A DNA stretch of 64,000 nt from Otis tarda (Eukaryota > Chordata > Aves > Otidiformes > Otididae): the NCBI GenBank assembly GCA_026413225.1, contig CM048555.1, forward strand, positions 80,421,785 to 80,485,784. Reading direction: 5' to 3'. The notes below the pieces were generated by a model, which searched no databases, was not told the DNA's origin, and worked only from the letters and a program-made list of their open reading frames with translations. Of this stretch, positions 12,975 through 23,527 are shown piece after piece. Position numbers and translations under genes: made by a program. Every line of letters begins with the position of its first letter. The first letter of the stretch is position 1.

Positions 12975-13103
12975 TGGTCTCATTGTTCCTGAGAAAGACA
13001 GCAATGAAACAGTCCCAGAAGTTGTAGCTACTTCTGGATATGCCCTTCTGCATTTCTTCAGTGACGCTGCCTATAATTTAACAGGGTTCAACATCACATA
13101 TAA
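12975..13103 (+). CDS. ATRN: ATRN exon 4 (inferred): CUB domain, C-terminal part
   Basis: Acceptor ttctccag after a T-rich tract, donor gtaagt, phase 2 in and phase 2 out. It completes the CUB domain: SGLIVPEKDSNETVPEVVAT leads into SGYALLHFFSDAAYNLTGF, where LHFFSDAAYNLTGF is the last CUB strand pair. Three N-glycosylation sequons are visible (NET, NLT, NIT). The Ser at the start is split with the previous exon, and the Asn at the end is split with the next. SGLIVPE and SDAAYNLTGF are shared by attractin and its paralogue; the following exon decides for ATRN. Confidence 0.97.
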
Positions 13104-15135
13104 GTAAGTAGTGCCACTCCAAAATGATGTTGCAAGTTGAACAGAAGGAGACTTCCTCTTTTCTCAGTTTTGTCTTGAAATAAGCAATTGCTGTTGAAGC
13201 CTGTAATTATGAGTGGATGCTTGAATTTAGATTTTTATCTTTATTATACCCTTGCGACGGCTAATAACTGTAATGTGCTCGGCATTAACTTCAGTTGTCA
13301 ATTGTAAGCGTGGGCAAATGTTTGCTCGAAAAGCCATCCCGTTATTTATTTAACGTTATTAGATTTATTTGATCGTATTCAGTCAACCAGAATTGATGTA
13401 TTTTGTGCACGTGTGTGCTCTTACGCGTCCGGCAGAGATACTTCTGCACAAACGCGCTGTCGCGTAAGCGCACGGGTTTCACCAGGGATGCTGGACTGTG
13501 CCTGCTGTTGAGGTTCCTCAAGCAGTTTTCTTTGGGATGCTCTTTCTTATTCAGTCCTTGGTCTGGAATGATTTTGTTACGTTCTTTGGTTCACACTTTA
13601 AATATTAGAGATGGATGCTTTCTGTTCACTAATATATATTTAGTCCTCATTGATAGGCTTTTAAAAAATAATTTTAGGGTGCTCCCTATTTGATCGACTG
13701 CTTTTAGAAAGGTTTTGTTACGAAGGAAATTATCTCAGTGCGGACATACTAGCAGAGGTGGAATTTTTTGCTTCTGGTGGGGATCACTGGCTTTGAATTT
13801 TTTCCTCCTACAGCTACAAATTGTGTTTGTGCTACCCTGGGAGATTTTAATCTGAGTGTTACTTGCGGAAGTTCTCGCTCGCCTCTCTGTAAAAAAAAAA
13901 AATTAGTTGCAAAATCCTTGGTCCCGACAGACTTTTTACAAAAATGGAAAGTTTCCTTAAAATGAGGTGCTTAGTGTTTTTGAATACCACTCTTGGTGCT
14001 TTCATCCTTATTCAGCACTTAAGTATACAGTGGATTCTTTGAAAAATGCAGAACACTCAGCACCCCTTGAAAGCTCCAGAAGAAAACGAGGAGCCGTAGC
14101 AAAGCCGAACCGCAGCAGCGGAAGCAGTAGCACTTGGAAAGCCTGGCTGATGCTGAAAACCATGGCACCATCTCCTGCCAGCTGTTAGCATTGCACTGCA
14201 GAGGAGAAATTAACCTCTTCCAGAACAACCTGCCTTCTCAAAGTTCCTTTAAGATATTTTAATATTTTTTCAACTCTTCACTTTCTTGATGATTTCAAAC
14301 AATTTTCATGTGCTGTCCTGTGTTTTGTTTCTTCCACGTGTTCTGGTTGTTAGGTTTCTTCCTAACATTTTTGCAGAGAGTAGGTAAAAGGGTGTTTTTC
14401 TTTTTTTTTTTTTTTTTTTTTTTTTTCTTCAGTTTAACAGCCTTTATAGTTACTACTGGATGTAGGTACTCGATAAACACTTGTGAAGTTACGATCTTGG
14501 AGCCAGTGATTCCACCTGTCCCACAACAGCGAGAATATTGGGTAGTAATCCCCGTCTGTGAGTTTTACTGGTTGATACACCAGCAAAAACTGGAATTTGG
14601 AAATCAATAGGGTTTCTGAATTTGGATCTTCACCAAGGATGTGTCTGCCTTTGCCTCAGCTACGTTGCAGATGTTATAAAATCAGAAACGATTCAACGCA
14701 GGCACATCTTTGGCTTGGGATTCATCTCCAGCGTATTCCCTTGGTAGGCAGATCCCAGAATAGCACTTAATTGTGAGGAGTTTAAGTATAAATTGCACAG
14801 ACACCACGAAAGCCTTAAGTGCTGATTAAATTCTTCACTTGCTGTTGGAACATTTAAGGGCAATTCATTTGCATTACAAATGGCTAAAAGCCATATTGAT
14901 AATTTTTCAGAGGAGGTGTAAGTTTAAGTCATTAAGTGAGGCAGCTCTGTGGATGATAGAACAAATCTCCACAGGTCCCTCACGTCAGGCTCCGGATGAG
15001 CAGCTCTTGTTGGTTCTTGTGTTAACGAACGGCTGCGTTAACGTTTATTCGGCATCGCTCTGTGTTCGTTAGTAAGAGGTACGGCTTGGGAGTCTGTTTC
15101 ATTACTGACAAACTTTCTTTCCCCGCCGTTCGCAG
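13104..15135 (+). other. ATRN: ATRN intron 4 (2.0 kb)
   Basis: Unique AT-rich sequence with a T26 run at 14401-14426. No CR1, LTR or exon is recognised. Confidence 0.8.
14401..14426. repeat. T26 homopolymer
   Basis: A perfect run of 26 T in intron 4. No SINE or CR1 body adjoins it, so it is not an obvious retroposon tail. Confidence 0.95.
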
Positions 15136-15341
15136 TTTCGATATGTGTCCCAATAATTGCTCCGGCCGAGGGGAGTGCAGGCTCAATAACGGCAGCGACG
15201 CTCTGGAATGCGAATGTGCCAAGTACTGGAAGGGAGAAGCTTGTGATATTCCCTACTGCGCCGATGACTGCGGGGCGCCCGAGAGAGGGCATTGCGACTT
15301 TAACGACACGAAGGCGTGTTTGTGCTCTGCGGGCTGGCAAG
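15136..15341 (+). CDS. ATRN: ATRN exon 5 (inferred): two EGF-like units
   Basis: Acceptor cgttcgcag, donor gtaagg, phase 2 in and phase 1 out. It encodes cysteine-rich EGF-like repeats after the CUB domain: FDMCPNNCSGRGECRLNNG, then CECAKYWKGEACDIPYC, then DDCGAPERGHCDF and a CLCSAGW end. Cysteine spacing is C-x3-C-x5-C then C-x-C-x8-C, as in EGF folds. Sequons NCS, NGS and NDT are present. The FDMCPNNCSGRGEC start matches ATRN better than ATRNL1 as I recall them. A sense CR1 fragment begins only 42 nt after the donor. Confidence 0.97.
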
Positions 15342-15382
15342 GTAAGGCTGATTGGTAGGGAGAAGGTTGCCTTTTCTATGTG

Positions 15383-15467
15383 TGAAGATATCCCTGCTCC
15401 TTGCAGGGGGGTTGGGCTGGATGACTCTTGAAGGTCCCTTCCAACCCAAACCATTCTGTGATTCTCT
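15383..15467 (+). mobile_element. CR1 3' UTR fragment, sense
   Basis: Only the last 85 bases or so of CR1: CCCTGCTCCTTGCAGGGGGG, then the GGTCCCTTCCAACCCAAACC terminus and a degraded terminal octamer. It starts 42 nt after the exon 5 donor. It forms an inverted repeat with the fragment at 15611. Confidence 0.88.
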
Positions 15468-15610
15468 GTACGGCTCTTGCAGCTTAATTGGGAGTATTTG
15501 AGAATGTTGACAAGTATTAGCATTTTGACTGGGAACAGAGTAGCTTTTCATATCAAAAGATCGTACTTCATTGTTAACACTTTTAAAAGCAGCTATGCTA
15601 CCATACAAAA

Positions 15611-15806
15611 CATAGAATCACAGAATGGTTTGGGTGGGAAGGGACCGTTAAAGCCCACCCAGTCCAACCCCCCTGCAAGGAGCAGGGACATCTCCAACCA
15701 GATCAGGTTGCTCAGAGCCCCGGCCAACCTGGCCTGGAATGTTTCCAGGGATGGGGCATTCACTGCCCCTCTGGGCAACCTGGGCCAGTGTTCTACCACC
15801 CTCATG
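15611..15806 (-). mobile_element. CR1 3' UTR fragment, antisense
   Basis: Starts at CATAGAATCACAGAATGG and runs through the antisense 3' UTR (CTGCAAGGAGCAGGGACATC) to the CTACCACCCTCATG segment. Common subfamily of this window. Its first 80 bases or so can pair with 15383-15467. Confidence 0.92.
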
Positions 15807-16081
15807 ACTGCCTAAAGGCTGTCCTGATAAACCTATTCGCTTTCCAGGACTTGAGCCTCTTCAGCAGGTTCTGTCCTCTGTTGTCTGTAGTAACCCTGTG
15901 CTTGTGGGTGGATGTTGCTGAGAAGAAGGGAGAGCATCCATGCAGCTTTTTACTTTCTCACTTGCTGCTCCTCTTCTTCTACATCATGGGAAACTGTGAA
16001 GGGAAGCCTGACAGTGAAAAAGTTGATTTAAGAGAAGCAGAAATATAGGAGGGGGGAAAAAAAGTGAACAATTCACAAAAA

Positions 16082-16270
16082 TCATAGAATCATAGAATCA
16101 TAGAATGGTTAGGGTTGGAAGGGACCTTCAAAGGTCATCTAGTCCAACCCCCCTGCAAGGAGCAGGGACATCCCTGACTAGATCAGGTTGCTCAGAGCCT
16201 CATCCAGCCTGGCCATGAACGTTTCCAGGGATGGGGCATCAACCACCTCTCTGGGCAACCTGTTCCAGTG
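16082..16270 (-). mobile_element. CR1 3' UTR fragment, antisense, second subfamily
   Basis: Begins with three TCATAGAA units, then GGTTAGGGTTGGAAGGGACC and the GGTCATCTAGTCCAACC variant seen in the 1842-2998 copy. It breaks off at CCTGTTCCAGTG. Confidence 0.92.
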
Positions 16271-16779
16271 TGTTGCTGAGAAGGAGAGGAATGAAGAGAA
16301 GGAGAAGAATGAAGAGAGGGAAAGGCAGCCATAGACCCTTGGGGATTTATAGCATGCTGCTGAGCTGGTCTCCTGAAGCTTTCATGGGTTGTGTTGGGGC
16401 TTTTGTGGGAACATGGTGACTGGGTAAGTGCTGGAAGATACCCTTGTAGTGTGGAGTGGGAAGGGGTCTGCACCATGCCCACCTAGAATGACAGCAAGGG
16501 AGAACAGAGTGGAGTGTCTTCTTTGCTGCGTCACCGATTCATCTAGTCTGGAACTACTTCTTAGTTCTGAAGAGAACTTTAAATTTGCAGTATGTGGTTA
16601 TGGTTGGGAGATCGCACACGAGATCCATCACAGATTGCTGACGTGGGCAAGGAAATGAGGATCACGGCTTTCACTTGTTACCTGGCCATGCACCGTCTTT
16701 GTCACTTGTGGGTTGACCTCTAGGTGAAATACAGGCTTTGGAAAAAAATCAACTTAATTTTTAAACCTTATTTTTCCAG

Positions 16780-16948
16780 GTCCTGGCTGTTCAATTCCTG
16801 TTCCCACAAACCAGTCGTTTTGGACCCGGGAGGAATACTCTCTTCCAAAACTTCCTAGAGCATCTCACAAAACCGTAATCCATGACAATAAAATGTGGAT
16901 CGTTGGAGGCTACGTGTTCAATCATTCTGACTCTCAGAAGGTTTTAGC
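16780..16948 (+). CDS. ATRN: ATRN exon 6 (inferred): end of EGF unit, start of Kelch propeller
   Basis: Acceptor tttttccag, donor gtgagt, phase 1 in and phase 2 out. GPGCSIPVP closes the EGF-like unit. The stretch from TNQSFWTREEYSLPKLPRAS leads into the first Kelch blade, with the double-glycine strand MWIVGGYVFNHS. KLPRASHK is characteristic of ATRN (my recall of ATRNL1 differs here). Sequons NQS and NHS. The Kelch blades form a beta-propeller in the extracellular region. Confidence 0.97.
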
Positions 16949-18297
16949 GTGAGTATAAACCTAGATAATAAACTAAGCAGAGGAACTTAGATTTGAGAAT
17001 TCTTTTTAGAAAATGCCACCTTATGTGCTGTGTTTCGGCCTACGCTTTGTCTCCAGGGGAAAAAAGCAGCAATGAAAACTTAGGCTCATGTTTGAGATGT
17101 GGGAAAATGCTGCTGAGGGGTGTTAATTTTGGAAAAGAAAAGGGTAAGGTTCCTGACGTTCAGTGAATTTTTGATTCATCTGCTTCTGACTATTCACTGT
17201 ATATTTCTAGGCGAGCTTCTAAGCTGTATCTGGCTTCATATTCAAAGAGGGTCCTTCTGCTTCAGTGTTATTAGCCCTTCCTTATATCTGTGTGACTGGA
17301 GGTGTTTGGTTCCTTAATTAATCCATACTGATTAACATTCATGTTCGTGCATAGCGGACGGTACACCAAACAGAGAGTGGCGTTTAGGACAGTGACATTT
17401 ATGCAATTACTTGAGGAGATTTAACAGTAACTAAGGTATCAGATAATAATTATGTGCCTTGCAGAAATCTCCCATAAAATAAAAAAAACATTTCAGGCTT
17501 CCTCTTCAGCTTGATAGTATTTGGACGGATGTAGGCAAAAGCTGGATTTTTTTTCCTGGAGATACCCACATACCTTGCTTTCACAGACCTCAGCGAGAGC
17601 TGTGTTCGGCACTCGTGCTCAGAGGTAATGGTTCTTGTAGGGGAAGGTAAAGAGGAGCTGAAAATGCAGACTTTGTTGTAGAATAACTGCTGATTACTTC
17701 CACAGTTTACTCTTTCAAAGTCATGCCTGATTTTTCAACAGATACCCTGTGGCTCCCTTGAACACTTTAACAGAGGTGATTTTATCTTCTAAGGCTGTAA
17801 GCCTGGCCAGCGTAGTTCATGCTTTTATCTAAAAAGCCACATGCCATTTTCAGGGCACAGGGTTTATCTTGTTTCAAGGTCAAAGAAAAAATACACTTGA
17901 GTGACAAAGATATAATTAAAAAATGCCTTTTTTTTTTTTTTATCAAGCAGTCGGAACTTAGCTTAGTGTAAATTTTTTTTCTCTTTTGGGGGGTTCACTT
18001 TTTTGGGTGGTGCAAGTTGTCATAGCTTAATAAACAATTAATTAGCTCTTGGTTTTCCACGGGGAAGAAAGCTCAGGGTAAAACAAATCAATATGTGGAC
18101 ATCAAATAACAGAGCAGGCTTGACTGGGTTTTTTAATCCGTAAGTAGTCTGTGTGTGCTTTGTGCATGCTGAAATCTTGGTGGCGAGGGCTTCTGCTAAA
18201 TAAAATAATTTTCCACAAATCCTGGAAAGAATGAGCAATAATTTTCTTGACTTGAATATCTACTTCTTGAGAAATTAATTGAATTTTTACTGTGCAG
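16949..18297 (+). other. ATRN: ATRN intron 6 (1.3 kb)
   Basis: Unique sequence from donor gtgagt to acceptor tgtgcag, with a T-run near 17930. No repeat or extra exon is recognised. Confidence 0.8.
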
Positions 18298-18388
18298 GTA
18301 TGATCTTGTTTCTGAAGAGTGGCTTCCGTTGAACAACACTGTGAACTCGGTAGAGATGAGATATGGCCATTCCTTGGCATTACATAAG
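18298..18388 (+). CDS. ATRN: ATRN exon 7 (inferred): Kelch blade 1-2 connection
   Basis: Acceptor tgtgcag, donor gtaaac, phase 2 in and phase 0 out. Encodes YDLVSEEWLPLNNTVNSVEM and then RYGHSLALHK. The YDL..W and RYGHS elements are the standard Kelch outer-strand Trp and the loop into the next blade. Sequon NNT. The donor has a C at +6 (GTAAAC), slightly weaker than its neighbours. Confidence 0.96.
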
Positions 18389-18958
18389 GTAAACTCAGTG
18401 TTCCAGACTCGCTTCCCGGCTCATTTCTCCCTCTTCTCCCACTACGGTCACCTCTTTTCACAGATCAGTTTAGCTTTGGGGGAAGCATTTCTCCTTCAGA
18501 GCCTTCCCCGTGGACATCCCAGTCTGTGTAACTGTTCTCCAGGGAGTCCTTGGACTGGGATCCTAGGTGGTCTGTAGTTCTTCTGCTTGTGTGTTCCTTC
18601 TTTGCCCTTTTCTCAGAGATTTTAAGGCTGACTGAGGTCACTGAGTCCATTATTTCCTTCTTACTGTCTGTCTTTTGCAAGACATGCCTGACTGCTAGCA
18701 TTTCCTAACGGTGTTTTGTGTAGACCACATAAATATTTTTAAGAGCTCCATTGTCTAAAGCGCCAAAGCAGAGTTGGTGAATTAGGAAATTTTGGAGCTT
18801 ACTCTGCTTCTGTAGTAGACCCATGAATCTATTCTTCCAGCATCTGAAATGGCAAGTGGATTTGACTGTTTCTTACCTCATTTGTCACCTGCATGCTTTG
18901 CTGGGGTGCAGGCCACGTGAGAGCAGAACAACAAAGCCTTTAGAAAGAAATAGAATAC

Positions 18959-19226
18959 CCTTTGTCTTGTGATAGGATGAGGAGTGATGGTTTTAAGGTA
19001 GATTCAGATTAGATGTTAGGAAAAAATTTTTTACGCTGAGGGTGGTGGAACACTGGTCCAGGTTGCCCAGAGGTGGATACCCCATCCCTGGAAACATTCC
19101 AGGCCAGGCTGGACGGGGCTCTGAGCAACCTGATGTGGTTGGAGATGTCCCTGCTACTTGCAGAGGGGTTGGACTGGGTGGGCTTTGCAGGTCCCTTCCA
19201 ACCCAAACCATTCTGTGATTCTATGA
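18959..19226 (+). mobile_element. CR1 3' end, sense
   Basis: Starts near the TTGTGATAGGATGAGGAG segment of the ORF2 tail, continues through the common-subfamily 3' UTR and ends with GTGATTCTATGA. It has a small deletion around CCCAGAGGTGGATACCCC compared with its relatives. Confidence 0.92.
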
Positions 19227-19449
19227 AACGAGCTAATCCTTTACTGACCTTTGGTTTTGGGATGTTAATTAGCTCATTGCAGTGCAAGCTTATATAAAGC
19301 ATAATTATAAACATTTGAAAAACTCCACACAGCACCATTCACAAACAGAACACTTGAAGAACCTGAGAAGGATGGAAATTCCTACCTGAAGTGGCTTGAT
19401 GCACATTCTGCAAATAGCTGTTCAAAAGTAGGGTACGACCCAAAACAAG

Positions 19450-19907
19450 GGTCGTGTCCAAAGAAGGGCAACAAGGCTGATGAGGGGTCTGGAGCACCAG
19501 TCTGTGAGGAGCGGCTGAGGGAACTGGGGTTGTTCCGTCTGGAGAAGAGGAGGCTGAGAGGAGACCTCATTGCTCTCTACAACTGCCTGAAAGGAGGTTG
19601 TAGCGAGGTGGGGATTGATCTCTTCTCCCAAGTAACTTGTGACAGGACTAGAGGAAGTAACTTCACGTTGCACCAGGGGAGGTTTAGATTGGATATTAGA
19701 AAGAATTTATTCACCAAAGGGTTATCAAGTACTGGAACAGGCTGCCCACAGAGGTGGTGGAGTCACTATCCCTGGAGGGATTTAAGATGTGTAGATGTGG
19801 TTTTTAGGGACACGGTTTAGTGGTGGACTTGGCGGTGTTAGGTTTACAGTTGGACACAATGATTTTAAAGGTCTTTTCCCACCTAAATGATTGTATGATT
19901 CTATGAT
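19450..19907 (+). mobile_element. CR1 3' end, older or distinct subfamily, sense
   Basis: Starts near GGTCGTGTCCAAAGAAGGG. It carries the ORF2 tail ([13 protein letters not shown] in frame, then NCLKGGCSEVG) and a different 3' UTR (GTTAGGTTTACAGTTGGACA) ending ATGATTCTATGAT. The 3' UTR clearly differs from the other copies, so it belongs to a separate CR1 lineage. Confidence 0.9.
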
Positions 19908-20327
19908 AAGTTGGTTTACCATCAGTGACAGGCAGTGGTTCTCGGCAGTTTCCCAAGAAACACCAGCTGTAGTAGAGAACTTTCCTTCCCAAGGTTATTG
20001 CCTCGTCAGGAGGGAAACAGGGCTCCACTACACACTTTGGTGGCTTCATGGCTGACTCCGAGATGCCTGCAGAAACACACAAAGCAAACTGGATAGAGTT
20101 TTGGAACTTACGGGATGATTAATAAAACCTTGTCGAGCTATCCTGACTCCCTTCTTTCCAAAGAGTACTCATTTTTTTTTTTTATCAGTGCATAAACTTG
20201 GAAGACAAAGCTTTTAGTGTACAAACACAGAGGAGTTTCCATCGTAACAGCCTTTCTTACCAGCTGTCTTCTGCTCTTTCCTAAATGTCAAACTTCTTGG
20301 CCTCATTTTAAATCTAACTTCTTTCAG

Positions 20328-20571
20328 GATGATATATACATGTATGGTGGAAAAATCGATGCGACGGGGAACGTGACTAGCCAGCTGTGGGTGTTCCACA
20401 TTCCTACCCAGACCTGGACTCAAGCGACGCTGAAAGCCAAGGAGCAGTACGCTGTCGTTGGCCACTCGGCGCACATCGTCACCCTGCAAGACGGTAGCGC
20501 CGTCATGCTCGTCATCTTTGGGCACTGCCCTCTTTACGGGTATATCAGCAATGTCCAGGAGTACAACCTGG
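20328..20571 (+). CDS. ATRN: ATRN exon 8 (inferred): Kelch blades 2-3
   Basis: Acceptor ctttcag, donor gtgagt, phase 0 in and phase 1 out. Encodes DDIYMYGGKIDATGNVTSQL, a WVFHIPTQTW outer strand, then EQYAVVGHSAHIV and VMLVIFGHCPLYGYISNVQE. In the third blade the usual GG is FGH, as in mammalian attractin. EQYAVVGHSAHIV and FGHCPLYGYIS are strong ATRN (not ATRNL1) markers as I recall the two proteins. Sequon NVT. Confidence 0.98.
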
Positions 20572-20654
20572 GTGAGTGGGGCCCTACCTACCGTTCGCTT
20601 CAGTTGGTTTGAAAATTATTTAAATAATTCATATAGCAAAACAAAGACAAGTAT

Positions 20655-20806
20655 GATACCCCATCCCTGGAAACATTCAAGGCTAGGTTGGATGGGGCTC
20701 TGAGCAACCTGATCTGGTTGGAGATGTCCCTGCTCCTTGCAGGGGGGTTGGACTGGGTGGGCTTTGAAGGTCCCTTCCAACCCAAACCATTCTGTGATTC
20801 TGTGAT
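20655..20806 (+). mobile_element. CR1 3' UTR fragment, sense
   Basis: Begins at GATACCCCATCCCTGGAAAC and contains only the last 150 bases or so of the common CR1 3' UTR, ending CTGTGATTCTGTGA. Confidence 0.92.
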
Positions 20807-21265
20807 CTTCTCCTTCTATTTGTATTTATGAGAAGTTAGATTGAACTTCCAGCATTTGTGTAACACAGAGAGCAGGCAACCATGGCCCTCCAGCTCTGTA
20901 TGGCTTGTTAGCTCCCAAAGACAACAAAGCTGTAGTTGAGGGACAAAGCAGGATAACTGTGGGACAATTTAAATTAGTTTTCCTCTCTCCCTCTGGCAGA
21001 GCAAACACTTCTGAAATTATTTTTTGTACCCTGTGAATAGAAGAATGGCTGTAATGATTCAGGCCAAGAATCCACTTAACCTGTGTCGCAGTTCAGCCCC
21101 AATCGGGACCAGACTACGCAGTCTCTCTTTCGCTCCCCCCACCCTCCGAGAGAACAGGGGGAGGTAATATAAGGAAAATGGCTCGAGGTTTGAGATAAGG
21201 ACAGGGAGAAATCCTTAAAGTTACCATCACGGGCAAAACAGACTCGACTTGGGGAAAACTATTGA

Positions 21266-21271
21266 TTTATT
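21266..21271 (-). terminator. LTR polyadenylation signal AATAAA (copy 1)
   Basis: TTTATT on the plus strand is AATAAA in the LTR sense. It lies about 180 bases from the LTR end, as expected near an R/U5 boundary. It is antisense to ATRN and so should not cut ATRN transcripts. Confidence 0.6.
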
Positions 21272-22033
21272 TCTAAAACTAGCAGGAGAATGAGACAGGG
21301 AACAAGATAACCTCCCCCGCCCCTCCCTCTTCCCAGGCTTAACATTATCTATACTACCTCCCCTCCCGAGCGGCACGGGGGGGAAAAAGGGAATGGGGGT
21401 CGCGGTCAGCTCATCACACGTTGTTTTACGCTGCTGGGTCATCGCTGGGGGAAGAACTCCTCGCATTCCTCCTCTGCTCCAGCATGGGGTCCTTCCCACG
21501 GGCCACAGTCCTTCATGAAACTGCTCCGGCGTGGGTCATCTCTTCCACGGGGTGCAGTCCCTCTAGAACAGCTGTCCCAGTGGGCCCTCCACGGGCCACA
21601 GCCTCCTTCAGGCCTCCACCTGCTCTGGTGTGGGGCCCTCCACAGGCTGCAGGTGGATCTCTGCCCCTCCGTGGACCTCCATGGGCTGCAGGGGGACAAC
21701 CTGCTCCACCATGGTCTTCACCACGAGTTGCAGAGGAATCTTGGCCAGGAGCCGCATTACTCCTCTCCCTCCTTCTTCACTGACCTTGGCGTCTGCAGCC
21801 GTTCCTCACAACAGGCTGGCAGACGCCTCTCAGGATCCTTTTTACATCTCATTCACTTCTCATCTCCTCTCCACTTCTTGCAGCCAGGCCGGGCCGAGTT
21901 GGGCCCAGTCGGCTGCCCGGCGGGAGGCCAGAGGGTGAGGCCTGCAAGGCCCATGAGGCTCACGCCTCCCCCTCTCTGGCCCCGCTCGCTGTCTTCATAT
22001 CTTCTCTTTTTTTTTTTTTCCTGTTTTCCCCTT

Positions 22034-22041
22034 CTTAAATA
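22034..22041 (-). promoter_or_regulatory. LTR TATA-like box (copy 1)
   Basis: CTTAAATA on the plus strand reads TATTTAAG in the LTR sense, about 175 bases from the LTR start, with an ATTGG (CCAAT-type) box about 40 bases upstream. The same arrangement is present in copy 2. If active, it would make a transcript antisense to ATRN exons 8 and earlier. Confidence 0.5.
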
Positions 22042-23343
22042 TGTTATTGCAGAGGCGTTATCACGGGACATTATGCTACCAATCAGTTCGGCCTTGGCCA
22101 GCAGTGGGTCCGCCCTAGGCCCGGCCGAGTCCACTAAACAAAGGGGAGCGACTTCTAGCAGTTTCCTACAGAAGCTGCCACCTTAGGCCCCCCCTCACTA
22201 ACAAAACCAGAACAACCTGATGCCCCTGTCTCCAGTAGCAGTGATTAGCAGATGCTGTGGGGAACAGAGCATGACTTTCTGGGCTTCCATTTGCCCCATA
22301 TCCTGGGAATACTCTGCGCTCTGACTTTAGGATCCAGAGATTTCCAGTATCATCGGTGGAGAGGTGTAGAAAGCTCTCCAGATGAACTGAACTCCTGCCT
22401 AATTTAGCTGCTCTGAAATGACGTTCTGGAGGCACGTCCCTTGCTCTGCTGACCCAGGCAGAAAGCGTAGTTAACACGGGGAGTTCACAACGTGATGTGC
22501 TGGTTATTGTCACAAATAGTGGTCCTGTCAGCACTTTTTGAACTGTTACCCTTGTCCTTCAGTCATCCTGATCCAGGGGATCTGCTGGAGCCTACTCTGC
22601 TTCACTGGTGTCCGCGTGAGCCAGCTTTCTTCCTCTAGGAGAAAGCTGGAGAAAAGCAGGATGTGTGGGGCAGTGGTTTGTTTTTCTACTATTCTGCTTT
22701 TCCCATGTGTGATCTTGCCGACTGTTTTTTTTTTTTTTTGCCTTTTTTGTGCCTGATCTGCCCTGGAGTTAGGAAGCCTGCGTAGGGTTTCATTCTGCAC
22801 TCGCTACAGAGAATGGGTGTGTAATTTGGCATTTTTGTTTCAGCTGCCATTATATTATGTCTAGAGTACTTCAAACCAGCGTTATTTTAGTGAGTGAGAT
22901 ACAGGACCATTGATCACAGATTAGTGTTTAACTGCAGTGATCTTCGCAGTCACACTTACCCTGGCTTCAGTGCTGTCTGGCTTTATGTATAAAAAATCAA
23001 AGCGCTCTTGGGTTCCGTTCCAAATCAAGCCACGGTGCTGGAGTTTTCATGTCACTGAAATGCAATATATGATTTCTGTACTTTTTATTTCTCGTTTACG
23101 TAGCTTGTCTGCAAAAGGTAATAAATGAGTGTAGAAGAGATATTTCTGGTCTGGGTCAAAATACTTGACAGTACTTCTTGACAACAAACTCCTTGCAGGA
23201 GAATATTTTTGGATATGAAGTGATGGAGATGGTGTCTAGATCTGAGTGAAGGGAAACCCAGTTTGTTTCACTGAGATTTGTTGGTGAATTATTAATGGGG
23301 AGAAGTTAATCACGTTTCATCCCTCACGTTTTTTGTTTCTCAG

Positions 23344-23527
23344 CCACGAATTCTTGGAACATCTTACAGACGAGCGGAGCTTTGGTGCAAGGAGGGTACG
23401 GGCACAGCAGCGTTTATGATCCAAATACAAGATCCATTTATATCCATGGAGGTTACAAAGCGTTCAGCGCCAACAAATACAGGCTAGCAGATGACTTGTA
23501 CAAATATGAAGTCGATTCCCGGATGTG
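23344..23527 (+). CDS. ATRN: ATRN exon 9 (inferred): Kelch blade 4
   Basis: Acceptor ttctcag, donor gtgagt, phase 1 in and phase 2 out. Encodes ATNSWNILQTSGALVQGGYG, then HSSVYDPNTRSIYIHGGYKA and FSANKYRLADDLYKYEVDSR. The GGYGHSSVYD loop, the IYIHGGY double-glycine strand and the DLYKYEV..MW outer strand complete a canonical blade. The closing Trp codon is split with the next exon. Confidence 0.98.

Larger units (their letters stand above)
15342..16779 (+). other. ATRN: ATRN intron 5 (1.4 kb), rich in CR1
   Basis: Holds three CR1 3'-end fragments: 15383-15467 (sense), 15611-15806 (antisense) and 16082-16270 (antisense). The remainder (15807-16081 and 16271-16779) is unique, with a purine-rich GAGAAGGAGAGGAATGAAG patch at about 16277-16325. 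The acceptor is tttttccag. Confidence 0.85.
18389..20327 (+). other. ATRN: ATRN intron 7 (1.9 kb)
   Basis: Contains two sense CR1 copies of different age (18959-19226 and 19450-19907). The rest is unique. A T-run lies near 20171, and the acceptor is ctttcag. Confidence 0.82.
21084..22214 (-). mobile_element. solo LTR, avian ERVL-like, copy 1
   Basis: A 1,131-bp LTR with TG..CA ends and a perfect 5-bp duplication ACCTG on both sides (21079-21083 and 22215-22219). No internal retroviral sequence lies beside it, so it is a solo LTR. I read it on the minus strand: that strand starts TGTTCTGGTTTTGTTAGTGA, has an ATTGG box, a TATTTAAG TATA-like box (22034-22041) and an AATAAA (21266-21271), and ends CTGAACTGCGACA. 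The 5-bp duplication and the wording of the U5 side fit avian ERVL LTRs as I remember them; the family name needs a library search. The centre holds degenerate tandem units. Copy 2 (36803-37937) is inverted. Confidence 0.9.
20572..23343 (+). other. ATRN: ATRN intron 8 (2.8 kb)
   Basis: Contains a sense CR1 fragment (20655-20806) and a complete solo LTR on the minus strand (21084-22214). The remainder (20807-21083 and 22220-23343) is unique sequence with a T-run near 22725. The acceptor is ttctcag. Confidence 0.85.

Noticed and set aside
21084-22214. Reading the LTR in the plus sense (starting TGTCGCAGTT)
   Set aside because: TG..CA ends allow both readings, but the ATTGG and TATTTAAG boxes and the AATAAA are in the correct order only on the minus strand.
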